Positions 54,384-62,572 of a stretch of DNA of 64,000 nt are shown piece after piece. The DNA is from Kineosporia sp. R_H_3 (GTDB lineage Bacteria > Actinomycetota > Actinomycetes > Actinomycetales > Kineosporiaceae): contig NZ_MWLL01000160.1 in NCBI RefSeq assembly GCF_002198675.1, forward strand, positions 30,730 through 94,729. The letters run 5' to 3'. Every line of letters begins with the position of its first letter. The first letter of the stretch is position 1. The notes under the pieces are model-generated. The model was not told the origin of the DNA. It did not search any database and saw only the letters and a list, made by a program, of their open reading frames with translations. The position numbers were made by a program, and so were the translations under genes.

Positions 54384-55315
54384 GCCTTCGACTCGGATAC
54401 CAGATCCCCAACTTCTCCTACGGGACGGGCGTCGACGCCCTCTTCCCGACGGTCGTCGCGCAGGCCCGAGAGGCCGAGGCGGCAGGTTTCGACACCGTCC
54501 TCGTGATGGACCACTTCTACCAGCTGCCCGGGATCGGGACGCCGGACCAGCCGATGCTCGAGTGCTACACGGCGCTCGGCGCGCTCGCGGGTGCGACGTC
54601 GACGATCCAGCTGTCGTCGCTCGTCACGGGCAACACGTACCGCAACCCCGCGGTCCTCGCGAAGACCGTGACGACGCTCGACGTCGTCTCGGGCGGTCGC
54701 GCCGTCCTCGGGATCGGGGCCGGCTGGTTCGAGCGCGAGCACCTCGACTACGGCATCGAGTTCGGCACCTTCACCGACCGCTTCGTGCGTCTCGAGGAGG
54801 CGCTGAACATCATCACGCCGATGCTGCGCGGGGAGAACCCGACGTACGACGGCCAGTGGTACCACGTGCAGAACGCGATGAACGAGCCGCGGCTGCGCCC
54901 GACGATCCCCGTCATGCTCGGCGGATCGGGCGAGCAGAAGACGTTCCGGCTGGCCGCGCTCTTCGCGGACCACATGAACATCATCTGCGACAAGCAGGAC
55001 ATCCCCCGCAAGCTCGCGGCTCTCGCGCAGCGGTGCGAGGAGGCGGGCCGTGACCCGGGCACGATCGAGACGAGCTACCTCGCGTTCGTCTTCATCACCG
55101 AGAACGCGGCGCAGGCCGAGGGCTTCCTCGCCCAGGTGCCGCCGGAGCGGCGCGCGCGGATCTTCGCCGGGACCGCGGACCAGGTCGCCGACCAGCTGAA
55201 GACCGATGTCATCGACGCCGGGATCGGCGGCCTCACGGTGAACATGGTCGTCAACGGTCACGTGCCCGGTGTGGTCACCCTCGCCGGTGAGACGCTTCGT
55301 CCGCTCGTGGGCTGA
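54380..55315 (+). CDS. LLM-class F420-dependent oxidoreductase
   Basis: A 311-residue luciferase-like TIM-barrel enzyme: LRLGYQIPNFSYGTG, REAEAAGFDTVLVMDHFYQL, a barrel core with LSSLVTGNTYRNPAVLAKTV and GGRAVLGIGAGWFEREH, then RPTIPVMLGGSGEQKTFRL. These match the F420-dependent group common in actinobacteria; the substrate cannot be assigned. The GTG overlaps the HD-protein stop by four bases. Its last 41 bases overlap the convergent CoA-transferase gene, an unusually long antisense overlap. Confidence 0.9.
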   Translation: MSLRLGYQIPNFSYGTGVDALFPTVVAQAREAEAAGFDTVLVMDHFYQLPGIGTPDQPMLECYTALGALAGATSTIQLSSLVTGNTYRNPAVLAKTVTTLDVVSGGRAVLGIGAGWFEREHLDYGIEFGTFTDRFVRLEEALNIITPMLRGENPTYDGQWYHVQNAMNEPRLRPTIPVMLGGSGEQKTFRLAALFADHMNIICDKQDIPRKLAALAQRCEEAGRDPGTIETSYLAFVFITENAAQAEGFLAQVPPERRARIFAGTADQVADQLKTDVIDAGIGGLTVNMVVNGHVPGVVTLAGETLRPLVG

Positions 55316-56441
55316 GCAGGGCCTGGTGCTCGCCGAGGGCGGGCACCGGGTCCATCCGGGGGACGAGCCCCGTGAGGCCGATCGCCGGCAGCACGGCGTC
55401 CACCGGCCCTCCGGGGGTCCGGACGACGCGCCACCGGTCGCGCTGGGCGAGCTGCGGGTGGGTGCGCAGGTCCTCGACGCCGCGCACGCGTGAGTGCGCG
55501 ATCCGCCCTGCCTGCAGGCGCCCCTCGAGCCCGGGACCGTCGAGCGTGCGCAGGACCGCGTCGATCGTGACGTGCAGGGCGTCCCGGTGCGCGACCCGGG
55601 CGGCCACGCCGGCGAACCGGGGGTCGGTCGCGACGGAGCCGGGTGCCGCCGGGTCGTCCGCGAGGACGTGGGTGCAGAAGTCCGCCCACTCGCGTTCGTT
55701 CTGGACCGACAGCATGAACGCCGTCCCGTCGCCGGCGGCGAAGATCCCGTACGGCGCGATCGCCGCGTGGCTGGTCCCGGCCCGCGGCGGCGGCGTGCCG
55801 CTGTAGAGCGCGTAGTACATCGGGTGGCCCATCCACTCCACGAGGGCGTCGAACAGGCTCACGGCGACGTGCGTGCCGACGCCGGTCCGCTCGCGGTGCA
55901 GCAGGGCGGCGAGGATGCCGGAGAACGCCGCCGTCCCACCGGCGATGTCGGCGACCGGGATGCCGGCCTTTGCGGGCTCGGCGGGCGTCCCCGTCACGGA
56001 GATCGTCCCGGCCTCGGCCTGGATGAGCGCGTCGTACGCCTTCGCCTGCTCGAGGTCGCCGCCCGTGCCGTACCCGCTCACGGAGCACGTGACGAGCCGG
56101 GGCCGGGTCTCCCGGAGGGCCTCGCCGAGCCCGAGCCGGGCGGCCGCGCCCGGGGCGAGGTTCTCCACGAAGACGTCGGCCGTGTCGACGAGCCCGAGCA
56201 GGCGGGCCCGGTCGGCGTCGTCCTTGAGGTCGAGGACGACGGACTCCTTGCTCCGGTTCAGCCAGACGAAGTGGCTCGACTGGCCGTGGACCGTGGCGTC
56301 GTAGTCGCGCGCGAAGTCCCCGCGCCCGGGGCGTTCCACCTTGATGACCCGTGCTCCGAGGTCGGCGAGCTGGCGGGTCGCGAACGGCGCCGCGACGGCC
56401 TGCTCGCACGCGACGACGGTGATCCCGGCGAGCGGCTGCAT
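55275..56441 (-). CDS. CaiB/BaiF-family (family III) CoA-transferase
   Basis: A 388-residue CoA-transferase: PLAGITVVACEQAVAAPFATR, DLGARVIKVERPGRGDFAR, FVWLNRSKESVVLDLKD, ENLAPGAAARLGL, then the catalytic Asp in KAYDALIQAEAG and GIPVADIAGGTAAFSGILAAL. Family members move CoA between carboxylic acids (formyl-, carnitinyl-, mesaconyl-CoA); the substrate here is unknown. I prefer ATG 56441. GTG 56459 has GGAGG only two bases upstream. It is divergent from the ArsR gene and convergent with the F420 enzyme. Confidence 0.9.
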   Translation of the reverse strand: MQPLAGITVVACEQAVAAPFATRQLADLGARVIKVERPGRGDFARDYDATVHGQSSHFVWLNRSKESVVLDLKDDADRARLLGLVDTADVFVENLAPGAAARLGLGEALRETRPRLVTCSVSGYGTGGDLEQAKAYDALIQAEAGTISVTGTPAEPAKAGIPVADIAGGTAAFSGILAALLHRERTGVGTHVAVSLFDALVEWMGHPMYYALYSGTPPPRAGTSHAAIAPYGIFAAGDGTAFMLSVQNEREWADFCTHVLADDPAAPGSVATDPRFAGVAARVAHRDALHVTIDAVLRTLDGPGLEGRLQAGRIAHSRVRGVEDLRTHPQLAQRDRWRVVRTPGGPVDAVLPAIGLTGLVPRMDPVPALGEHQALLSPRADEASHRRG

Positions 56442-56498
56442 GCCGCCAGTCAACCTCACGTCCTCCCGGGCCCGAGAGGTGCCGAGGGCCGGACGTAA

Positions 56499-56516
56499 CT
56501 TGAAGAAGTGTTCAAG
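56499..56516. promoter_or_regulatory. ArsR-type operator dyad
   Basis: CTTGAA (56499-56504) and TTCAAG (56511-56516) form a perfect 6-6-6 dyad that ends five bases before the ArsR ATG. There is no Shine-Dalgarno, so the transcript is short-leadered or leaderless and the operator should cover the promoter. This fits autorepression by the downstream ArsR protein. Confidence 0.7.
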
Positions 56517-56521
56517 TGCTA

Positions 56522-56866
56522 ATGTCTGCGATCGTGCCCGTCCCGCTGTACCAGGCCAAGGCCGAGTTCTTCCGGACCCTCGGCCACCCCGCCCGCATCC
56601 GGGTGCTCGAGCTCCTCAGCGAGCGCGACCACGCCGTCCACGAGCTGCTCGACGCGATCGAGATCGAGCAGAGCAACCTGTCCCAGCAGCTCGCCGTGCT
56701 GCGCAGGGCCGGTCTCGTCGTCCAGCGCCGCGAGGCCGGGTCGGTCGTGTACGCGATCAGCGTCACCGAGGTCCGGGACCTGCTGCTGGCCGCGCGGGCG
56801 ATCCTCGCGGCGGTCCTCGCGGGCCAGGAGCAGCTGCGCAGCGAGCTCGGCGGGGGTGCCCCGTGA
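56522..56866 (+). CDS. ArsR/SmtB-family regulator, Rv0081-like
   Basis: A 114-residue winged-helix regulator: YQAKAEFFRTLGHPARIRVLE, HAVHELLDAIEIEQSNLSQQLAVL (recognition helix), then VVQRREAGSVVYAIS. There is no cysteine, so the classical ArsR and SmtB cysteine metal sites are absent, as in M. tuberculosis Rv0081. It heads the membrane-complex operon in the same order as Rv0081-Rv0087. In M. tuberculosis this regulator belongs to the hypoxia network. The start is ATG 56522; GTG 56516 in the same frame is possible. Its stop overlaps the next start (GTGA). Confidence 0.9.
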   Translation: MSAIVPVPLYQAKAEFFRTLGHPARIRVLELLSERDHAVHELLDAIEIEQSNLSQQLAVLRRAGLVVQRREAGSVVYAISVTEVRDLLLAARAILAAVLAGQEQLRSELGGGAP

Positions 56867-57363
56867 GCCTGCGCGGCTGGCTCGCCCTCGCGCGCCGCAC
56901 CGGCCGGATCGCGGAGCCCGCGGCCCCGCGGCCGGCCGGCCCTGCCGGTGAGGCGCGGGCGGACACCGGGATCCTCGCCGGGTCCGTGCAGGTCCGGCAC
57001 GTCGACGCGGGGTCCTGCAACGGGTGCGAGATCGAGGTCGCGGCGGCTTTCGGGCCGGTCCACGACGGGGAGCGCTACGGCGCCCGGCTCGTCGCCTCGC
57101 CCCGGCACGCGGACGTCGTCCTCGTCACCGGGGTCGTCACCCGCAACATGGCCGAGCCGTTGCGCCGCACGGTCGACGCGACGCCGCGGCCGCGTCTCGT
57201 CGTCGCGATGGGCGACTGCGCGCGCGACTGCGGCGCCTTCGCCGGCGGGTACGGCGTCGTCGGTGCGGTGAAGGACGTCGTCGACGTCGACCTCGAGATC
57301 CCCGGGTGCCCGCCGCGCCCGGAGGCGGTCGTCGAGGCCCTGCGCACGGTCACGCGGCGATGA
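56863..57363 (+). CDS. NuoB/HycG-like iron-sulfur small subunit
   Basis: A 166-residue small subunit of the hydrogenase-4/complex I family. The proximal [4Fe-4S] ligands are present: CNGCE near residue 48, the Cys of MGDCARDCGAF near 112-115 and GCPPRPE near 148. It corresponds to Rv0082 and to HyfI/HycG. It passes electrons between the catalytic large subunit and the membrane arm. Unlike the large subunit, its cluster motif is complete. It overlaps neighbours by four bases on both sides. Confidence 0.9.
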   Translation: MSLRGWLALARRTGRIAEPAAPRPAGPAGEARADTGILAGSVQVRHVDAGSCNGCEIEVAAAFGPVHDGERYGARLVASPRHADVVLVTGVVTRNMAEPLRRTVDATPRPRLVVAMGDCARDCGAFAGGYGVVGAVKDVVDVDLEIPGCPPRPEAVVEALRTVTRR

Positions 57364-59411
57364 GCCTGCGCCTCGGGCTGCTCGCGGTCCTGTCGCTGGC
57401 CCTCGTCGCGGCCTGCGCCGGTGGTGCGCTGGGAACCGCTGCCCGGCAACGGGTCTCGCCGTTGCTCGGTGCGCTCGTCGGGGCGGCCGCGGTGTGGACC
57501 GGAGCGCTCGCCTGGTCGGGTGGCACCGGGGGTCTCGTCGTGGGCACCGTCCTGCCCGGCGTCGGTGCGCGCTACGCACCGGACCGGCTCGGCGGTGCGT
57601 TCCTCGTGCTCGTCGGCGCGGTCACGGTGCTCGCCTCGGTCTGGGCACTCGACGGTGCCCGCGGCACCGCCGCCTCCCGGACGGCCTGGGTCGCCTACCC
57701 GCTCTTCGTCCTCGGGCTGCTCGGCGTGATGGCCGCGGCGGACGTCGTCGCGTTCCTCCTCGCCTGGGAGGTCATGGCCGTCGCCTCCGCCGTCCTCGTC
57801 CTCGCCGACCACGCCCACCGCCCCGAGGTCGTCGGTGCCGGCCTCTGGTACGCCGGGATGACCCAACTGTCGTTCCTGCTCGTCCTCGGCGGGTTCGCCG
57901 TCCTCGCGTCGGCCGCGGGCGGCACCGCGTGGGCGGACCTCGCCCGGCTCGCCCCGGACGCCGGGGCCACCGGGCTCGGGGTCGGCCTGCTGCTGCTCGG
58001 GTTCGTCACCAAGGCGGGCGCGGTGCCGGTGCACGTCTGGCTGCCCCGCGCGCACCCCGAGGCGCCGAGCCACGTGAGTGCGCTCATGAGCGCGGCGATG
58101 GTCAAGGCGGGCGTCTACGGGGTGCTGCTCGTCGTCGTCCGGCTGTTCCCCGCCGGTCCGTCGTGGTGGGGGCTCGTGCTGCTCGTCGTCGGGTCGGTGT
58201 CCGCCGTCTTCGGGATCCTCCAGGCGGGTGTCGCCGCCGACCTCAAGCGGCTGCTCGCGTACTCGACGACCGAGAACGTCGGCCTCATCCTCGTCGCCGT
58301 CGGCGCCGCGCAGGTGACGACGGCCCGCGGGGACGTCGCGACCGGCCACGTGCTGCTCGTCGCCGCGCTGCTGCTCACGTCCGGGCACGCCGCGGCGAAG
58401 TCCGTCCTCTTCCTCACCGCGGGATCGGTGCTGCACGCCACGGGTCTGCGGGACCTCGACCGGCTCGGCGGCCTCGGCCGCACGATGCCCTGGACGTGCG
58501 GTGCGTTCGGCGTCGCCGCCCTCGGCGCCGCGGGTCTGCCCGTGACCGCCGGGTTCGTCGCGGAGTGGACGCTGCTCCAGGCGCTCGTCCACGCCGGCGG
58601 CCCCGCCGACCCCCGGCTCGGACTCGTCTCCGCGCTCGCGGTCACGGTCGTCGCGCTCACCGCCGGGCTGGCGCTCATGACCTTCACCAAGGCGTTCGGG
58701 ATCGCGTTCCTCGGCCGGCCGCGCAGCGACGGGGCGGCGGCCGCGCACGAGGTCGGTCGCGCCGAGCGGGTCGCCGCCGCACTCGGCGCCCTCGCCGTCC
58801 TCGGTCTCGGGCTCGTCCCCGGGCCGATGGCCACGGCGGCCGTCCGGGCGCTCGGCGTGGACGGCGTCACCGCCGCGGGCACGACGCTCGCCGCAGGCGT
58901 CCGGCTGGGTGGCGTCGCCGCCGCCCCCGGTGCCGTGGGCGGTGCCGCGGCCGGTGCTGACGGGCTCGTCCCGGTCCTCGACCCGCTCGCTCTGAGCCTG
59001 GCGACCCTGGCCGCGCTCGTCGTCGTCGCCGGCGTCGTGGCCCGGCTGCGCCGCCGCGCCGCGCGCCGGGCGGTCGAGCTGGGCTGGGGGTGCGGCGGTG
59101 CCCGGGTCAGCCCTCGGATGCAGTACACGGCGACCTCCTACGCCGAACCGCTCGTGCGCATCTTCGACGCGCCGCTGGGGGTGAGCCGCTCGGTCGCGAC
59201 GACGACCGCGGACGCGCCCTATGTCGTCCGTGCGATGTCGTTCCGGCAGCGGGTCCGGGACGTGTTCGAGGAGCACGGGTACCGCCCGCTGCTGCGTGCC
59301 GCGGCCCGGGTCGGCGACGCCGGCCGCGCGCTGCACAACGGCAGCGTGCACCGCTACCTCGCCTGGTCGTTCGCGACGTTCGTCGTCGTCCTCGGGCTGG
59401 CGGCCCGGTGA
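57360..59411 (+). CDS. HyfB/HycC-like proton-pumping membrane subunit (NuoL/M/N family)
   Basis: A 683-residue membrane protein with about 16 helices. It has the Nuo antiporter-type core: LLAWEVMAVASAVLVL, FVTKAGAVPVHVWLPRAHPEA with the key Lys, HVSALMSAAMVKAGVYG, DLKRLLAYSTTENVGLIL and GHAAAKSVLFL. A hydrophilic region near 570-655 (WGCGGARVSPRMQYTATSYAEPLVRIF) is typical of HyfB/HycC. It probably moves protons or cations, and corresponds to Rv0083. The ATG overlaps the small-subunit stop by four bases. Confidence 0.91.
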   Translation: MSLRLGLLAVLSLALVAACAGGALGTAARQRVSPLLGALVGAAAVWTGALAWSGGTGGLVVGTVLPGVGARYAPDRLGGAFLVLVGAVTVLASVWALDGARGTAASRTAWVAYPLFVLGLLGVMAAADVVAFLLAWEVMAVASAVLVLADHAHRPEVVGAGLWYAGMTQLSFLLVLGGFAVLASAAGGTAWADLARLAPDAGATGLGVGLLLLGFVTKAGAVPVHVWLPRAHPEAPSHVSALMSAAMVKAGVYGVLLVVVRLFPAGPSWWGLVLLVVGSVSAVFGILQAGVAADLKRLLAYSTTENVGLILVAVGAAQVTTARGDVATGHVLLVAALLLTSGHAAAKSVLFLTAGSVLHATGLRDLDRLGGLGRTMPWTCGAFGVAALGAAGLPVTAGFVAEWTLLQALVHAGGPADPRLGLVSALAVTVVALTAGLALMTFTKAFGIAFLGRPRSDGAAAAHEVGRAERVAAALGALAVLGLGLVPGPMATAAVRALGVDGVTAAGTTLAAGVRLGGVAAAPGAVGGAAAGADGLVPVLDPLALSLATLAALVVVAGVVARLRRRAARRAVELGWGCGGARVSPRMQYTATSYAEPLVRIFDAPLGVSRSVATTTADAPYVVRAMSFRQRVRDVFEEHGYRPLLRAAARVGDAGRALHNGSVHRYLAWSFATFVVVLGLAAR

Positions 59412-60370
59412 GCGGCGAGGTGCGCGTGGTGGTCGCCGTCGTGCTCCAGACGGTCGTCGTCGTCGTGGCCGCGCCGTTCCTCGTCGGGGTGCTGCGCCAG
59501 GTGCGCGCCCGCTGGGAGGGCCGGGTCGGCCAAGGGCTGCTCCAGCCCTGGCGCGACCTCGTCAAGCTCGCGCGCAAGGAGCCGTTGCAGGCGAACGGCT
59601 CCACGGTCGTCGCCTGGGTGGCGCCCGTCGTCGTCCTCGGTTCCGGGCTGCTGCTCGCCGCCCTCGTGCCGACGGTCACCACCGCGGGGCCGGCCCGGCT
59701 GCCCGCGGACCTGTTCGTCGTCGTGTCCGTGCTCCTCGTCGGGACCGTCGCCCTCGGCCTGCTCGGCCTCGACGCGGGCTCCGCCTTCGGCGGCATGGGG
59801 TCGAGCCGGCACCTGACGATCGCCGCCCTCGTCGAGCCGACGGTGCTGCTGGCCGTGTACGCGCTGTCCGTGCCGGTCGGCTCGACGGCGCTCGGGCCGA
59901 TCGTCGAGGGCCGGCTCGCCGACCCGGGCCGCGTCGTCGCCCCCGCCGGGGTGCTCGCCGTCGTCGCGCTCGCGATCGCCGTCGTCGCGGAGACCGCGCG
60001 GATCCCCGTCGACAACCCCTCGACGCACCTCGAGCTGACCATGGTCCACGAGGCGATGGTGCTCGAGTCGTCGGGCCGCGACCTCGCCGCCGTCGAGCTC
60101 GGCTCCTGGCTGCGGCTGTCCGTGCTCCTCGCGCTCGTCGCGAACCTCGTCGTCCCGTGGGGCGTCGCGACGGCGGGCGACGGCCCGGGTCTGCCGGCCC
60201 TCGCCGTCGGCGTCGTCGCGGTCGTCGTCAAGACCGCGGTGTCCGGCGTCCTGCTCGCCACCGCAGAGGTGTTCATGGCCAAGCTCAGGCTGTTCCGGGT
60301 GCCGGAGCTGCTCACCGGGTCGTTCGTGCTCGCCTTCCTCGCCGTGACGGGTTCCTATGTCATCGGGTGA
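59408..60370 (+). CDS. HyfC/HycD-like membrane subunit (NuoH family)
   Basis: A 320-residue membrane protein of the NuoH/HycD family with about eight helices: RVGQGLLQPWRDLVKLARKE after helix 1, GGMGSSRHLTIAALVEPTVLL, ETARIPVDNPSTHLELTMVHEAM with the conserved Glu residues, and AEVFMAKLRLFRVPELL. It joins the soluble arm to the pump subunits. It corresponds to Rv0084. The GTG overlaps the preceding stop by four bases. Confidence 0.92.
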   Translation: MSGEVRVVVAVVLQTVVVVVAAPFLVGVLRQVRARWEGRVGQGLLQPWRDLVKLARKEPLQANGSTVVAWVAPVVVLGSGLLLAALVPTVTTAGPARLPADLFVVVSVLLVGTVALGLLGLDAGSAFGGMGSSRHLTIAALVEPTVLLAVYALSVPVGSTALGPIVEGRLADPGRVVAPAGVLAVVALAIAVVAETARIPVDNPSTHLELTMVHEAMVLESSGRDLAAVELGSWLRLSVLLALVANLVVPWGVATAGDGPGLPALAVGVVAVVVKTAVSGVLLATAEVFMAKLRLFRVPELLTGSFVLAFLAVTGSYVIG

Positions 60371-61070
60371 CGCGAGCCAGGCGGTGGCGGTCCTCGCCGG
60401 CCTGGAGCTGCTCACGGCCGTGCTCCTCGCCTGGCGCGGTCCGGCGAGCTCGCCGCGCGGGCCGCTCGCGGTGCAGGGGTTCGCGCTCGCCGGGCTCGTC
60501 GCCGTCATCGGGGTCGCGGAGGGCGAACCCGTGCTGTGGCTCGTGGCGCTGCTCGTCGCCGTGCTCAAGGGGGTCGTGCTGCCGACGCTCGTCGTCCGGC
60601 GTCCGGGGCGGACGGCCCGGCCCGATCCTGCCCGAGCGGCCGTCGCCCGGCCCGTCGTCCGTCCCGCCGTCGTCCGTGGCCGCAGCCGGGTGCCGCTCCT
60701 GCTCGGCGCGGCCGGGCTCGTCGTCGTCGCGTACCTCGCCGCCCGGCCGGTGGCCCGGGTCGTCACCGGGGCGACCGGGCAGGCCCTCCCCGTCGGGTTC
60801 GCGCTCGTCCTCGTCGGCTTCGCGCTCCTCGCGACAGGCCGGCGCTCGCAGTCGCAGCTCGTCGGGTTCCTCGTGCTGGACAACGGGATCGCGACGACGG
60901 CCTTCCTCGCGACGGGCGGCGTCCCGCTCGTCGTCGAGCTCGGCGTCTCCCTCGACGTCCTCCTCGTCGTCCTCGTCCTCCAGGTCCTCGGGTCGAGGAT
61001 CGACACGGCGTTCGGTGCGGGCGCCCCGGGCGGCACGGACCTCGACCAGCTGAGGGAGCTGCACGACTGA
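60357..61070 (+). CDS. HyfE-like membrane subunit (NuoK family)
   Basis: A 237-residue membrane protein with about six helices, similar to HyfE: LAGLELLTAVLLAW, AGLVAVIGVAEGEPVLWLVALL, LKGVVLPTLVVRR and GRRSQSQLVGFLVLDNGIATTAFL, with VELGVSLDVLLVVLVLQVLG. A basic hydrophilic loop (about 82-108) sits between the halves. It corresponds to Rv0085. It starts 14 bases inside the preceding gene, and its stop overlaps the next ATG by one base. Confidence 0.87.
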   Translation: MSSGDASQAVAVLAGLELLTAVLLAWRGPASSPRGPLAVQGFALAGLVAVIGVAEGEPVLWLVALLVAVLKGVVLPTLVVRRPGRTARPDPARAAVARPVVRPAVVRGRSRVPLLLGAAGLVVVAYLAARPVARVVTGATGQALPVGFALVLVGFALLATGRRSQSQLVGFLVLDNGIATTAFLATGGVPLVVELGVSLDVLLVVLVLQVLGSRIDTAFGAGAPGGTDLDQLRELHD

Positions 61071-62572
61071 TGGCCGCCGTCCTCGCCTCTCCGCTCACTG
61101 CCCCGCTCGGTGTCGCGCTCGTCTGGGTCGCGCTCCTCGGGCCCGCGCTGTGCGCGCTCGCCGTGCTCCTGCTGCGCCGCCGGGCGGTCGTGCTGGTCGC
61201 GGACGTCGTCGCGTCGTCCGTCGTGCTGCTCTGCGGGGTCGCGCTCCTGGCCGGGGTCGCGGACGGCGGCGCCGCGGTGGTCACCGCCGGCGGCCTGCTC
61301 CGCGTCGACCCGCTCGCCGGGTACCTGCTCGTCGTCGTCGGGGCGGTCGCCCTCACGGCGACGTGGGGCGGGCTCAGCCCCGCGCGGGCCCGCTCGCGCC
61401 GCGGCGGCCGGTACACCGCGCTCGTCTGCCTGTTCCTCGCGGCGATGGTCCTCGCGGTCGTCGCCGACGACCTCGGCGTCACGTGGGTCGCCGTCGAGGG
61501 CACGACCATCACGACGGCCTTCCTCGTCGGCTTCGCCGGTGGCCGGCGGGCCGTCGAGGCGGCCTGGAAGTACGTCGTCCTCGCCTCGGTCGGCGTCGGC
61601 ATCGCGTTCCTGGGCCTCGTGCTCCTCTACGCGGCGACCCGGGCCGCCGGCGACCCCACGCTGTCGTGGGTCCGGCTCGTCACCGACCGCCCGGCGGTCG
61701 ACCCGACGGTCGCACGGATGGGGCTGCTGCTCGCGGCGCTCGGCTTCGCCACGAAGGCCGGCCTCGCCCCGATGCACGCCTGGCTCCCCGACGCGCACAG
61801 CCAGGCACCCGCGCCGGTCTCCGGGCTCATGTCCGGCGTCCTCCTCGCGGTCGCGTTCGGCGCCGTGCTCCGGATCCAGCGGCTCGACGCGGTGCTCCTC
61901 GACGGCACCGCCGTCCGGACACTGCTGCTCGTCGGCGGGCTGCTCTCGCTGCTCGTCGCGGCGGTGCTCGTCGTCACCCAGCGGGACGTCAAACGGATGC
62001 TCGCCTACTCGAGCATCGAGCACATGGGGCTCGTCGCGGTCGCCGCGGCGGTCGGTGGCCGGCTCGCCCTCGCGGCGATGCTCGTCCACCTGCTCGTGCA
62101 CGGCCTGGCCAAGGCGAGCACGTTCGTCATGGCAGGCCGGGTGCTCGCCGTCGAGCGGACGACGACGATCGCCGACGTCCACGGCCTGGTGCGCAGCGCC
62201 CCCCGGGTCGGCATCCCGTTCCTCGCCGGTGCCGTCACGCTCCTGGGCCTGCCGCCGTCCGGGCTGTTCCTCACCGAGGCGGCGCTCGTCGTCGCGGGTC
62301 TGCGCGCCGGGTACGGCTGGGCGATGGCGATCGTCCTCGTGCTGCTCCTCGTCGTGTTCGTCGGCATGGGGCGTGCCGTCATGGCCATGACCCTCGGGGC
62401 GCGCCCGGAGCCCGCCGGCCCGCCCGAAGCCGTTGCTGCGGCGACGGAGGCGTTGACGGCACCGCTGGTGCCCGTCGTGCTCGCACTGACCGCCGCGTGC
62501 CTGCTGGTCATGGCGACCCCGCTGGCCGGCACGCTGGACTCCGTCGTCGCCGTCCTCGGAGGTGCCCCGTGA
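61070..62572 (+). CDS. HyfF-like proton-pumping membrane subunit (NuoL/M/N family)
   Basis: A 500-residue membrane protein with about 14 helices and antiporter-type motifs: WVAVEGTTITTAFLVGF, AAWKYVVLASVGVGIAFLG, GFATKAGLAPMHAWLPDAHSQ, DVKRMLAYSSIEHMGLV and HGLAKASTFVMAG. Two such subunits (this one and 57360) give two potential ion-translocating units. It corresponds to HyfF and Rv0086. The large-subunit GTG overlaps its stop by four bases. Confidence 0.91.
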   Translation: MAAVLASPLTAPLGVALVWVALLGPALCALAVLLLRRRAVVLVADVVASSVVLLCGVALLAGVADGGAAVVTAGGLLRVDPLAGYLLVVVGAVALTATWGGLSPARARSRRGGRYTALVCLFLAAMVLAVVADDLGVTWVAVEGTTITTAFLVGFAGGRRAVEAAWKYVVLASVGVGIAFLGLVLLYAATRAAGDPTLSWVRLVTDRPAVDPTVARMGLLLAALGFATKAGLAPMHAWLPDAHSQAPAPVSGLMSGVLLAVAFGAVLRIQRLDAVLLDGTAVRTLLLVGGLLSLLVAAVLVVTQRDVKRMLAYSSIEHMGLVAVAAAVGGRLALAAMLVHLLVHGLAKASTFVMAGRVLAVERTTTIADVHGLVRSAPRVGIPFLAGAVTLLGLPPSGLFLTEAALVVAGLRAGYGWAMAIVLVLLLVVFVGMGRAVMAMTLGARPEPAGPPEAVAAATEALTAPLVPVVLALTAACLLVMATPLAGTLDSVVAVLGGAP

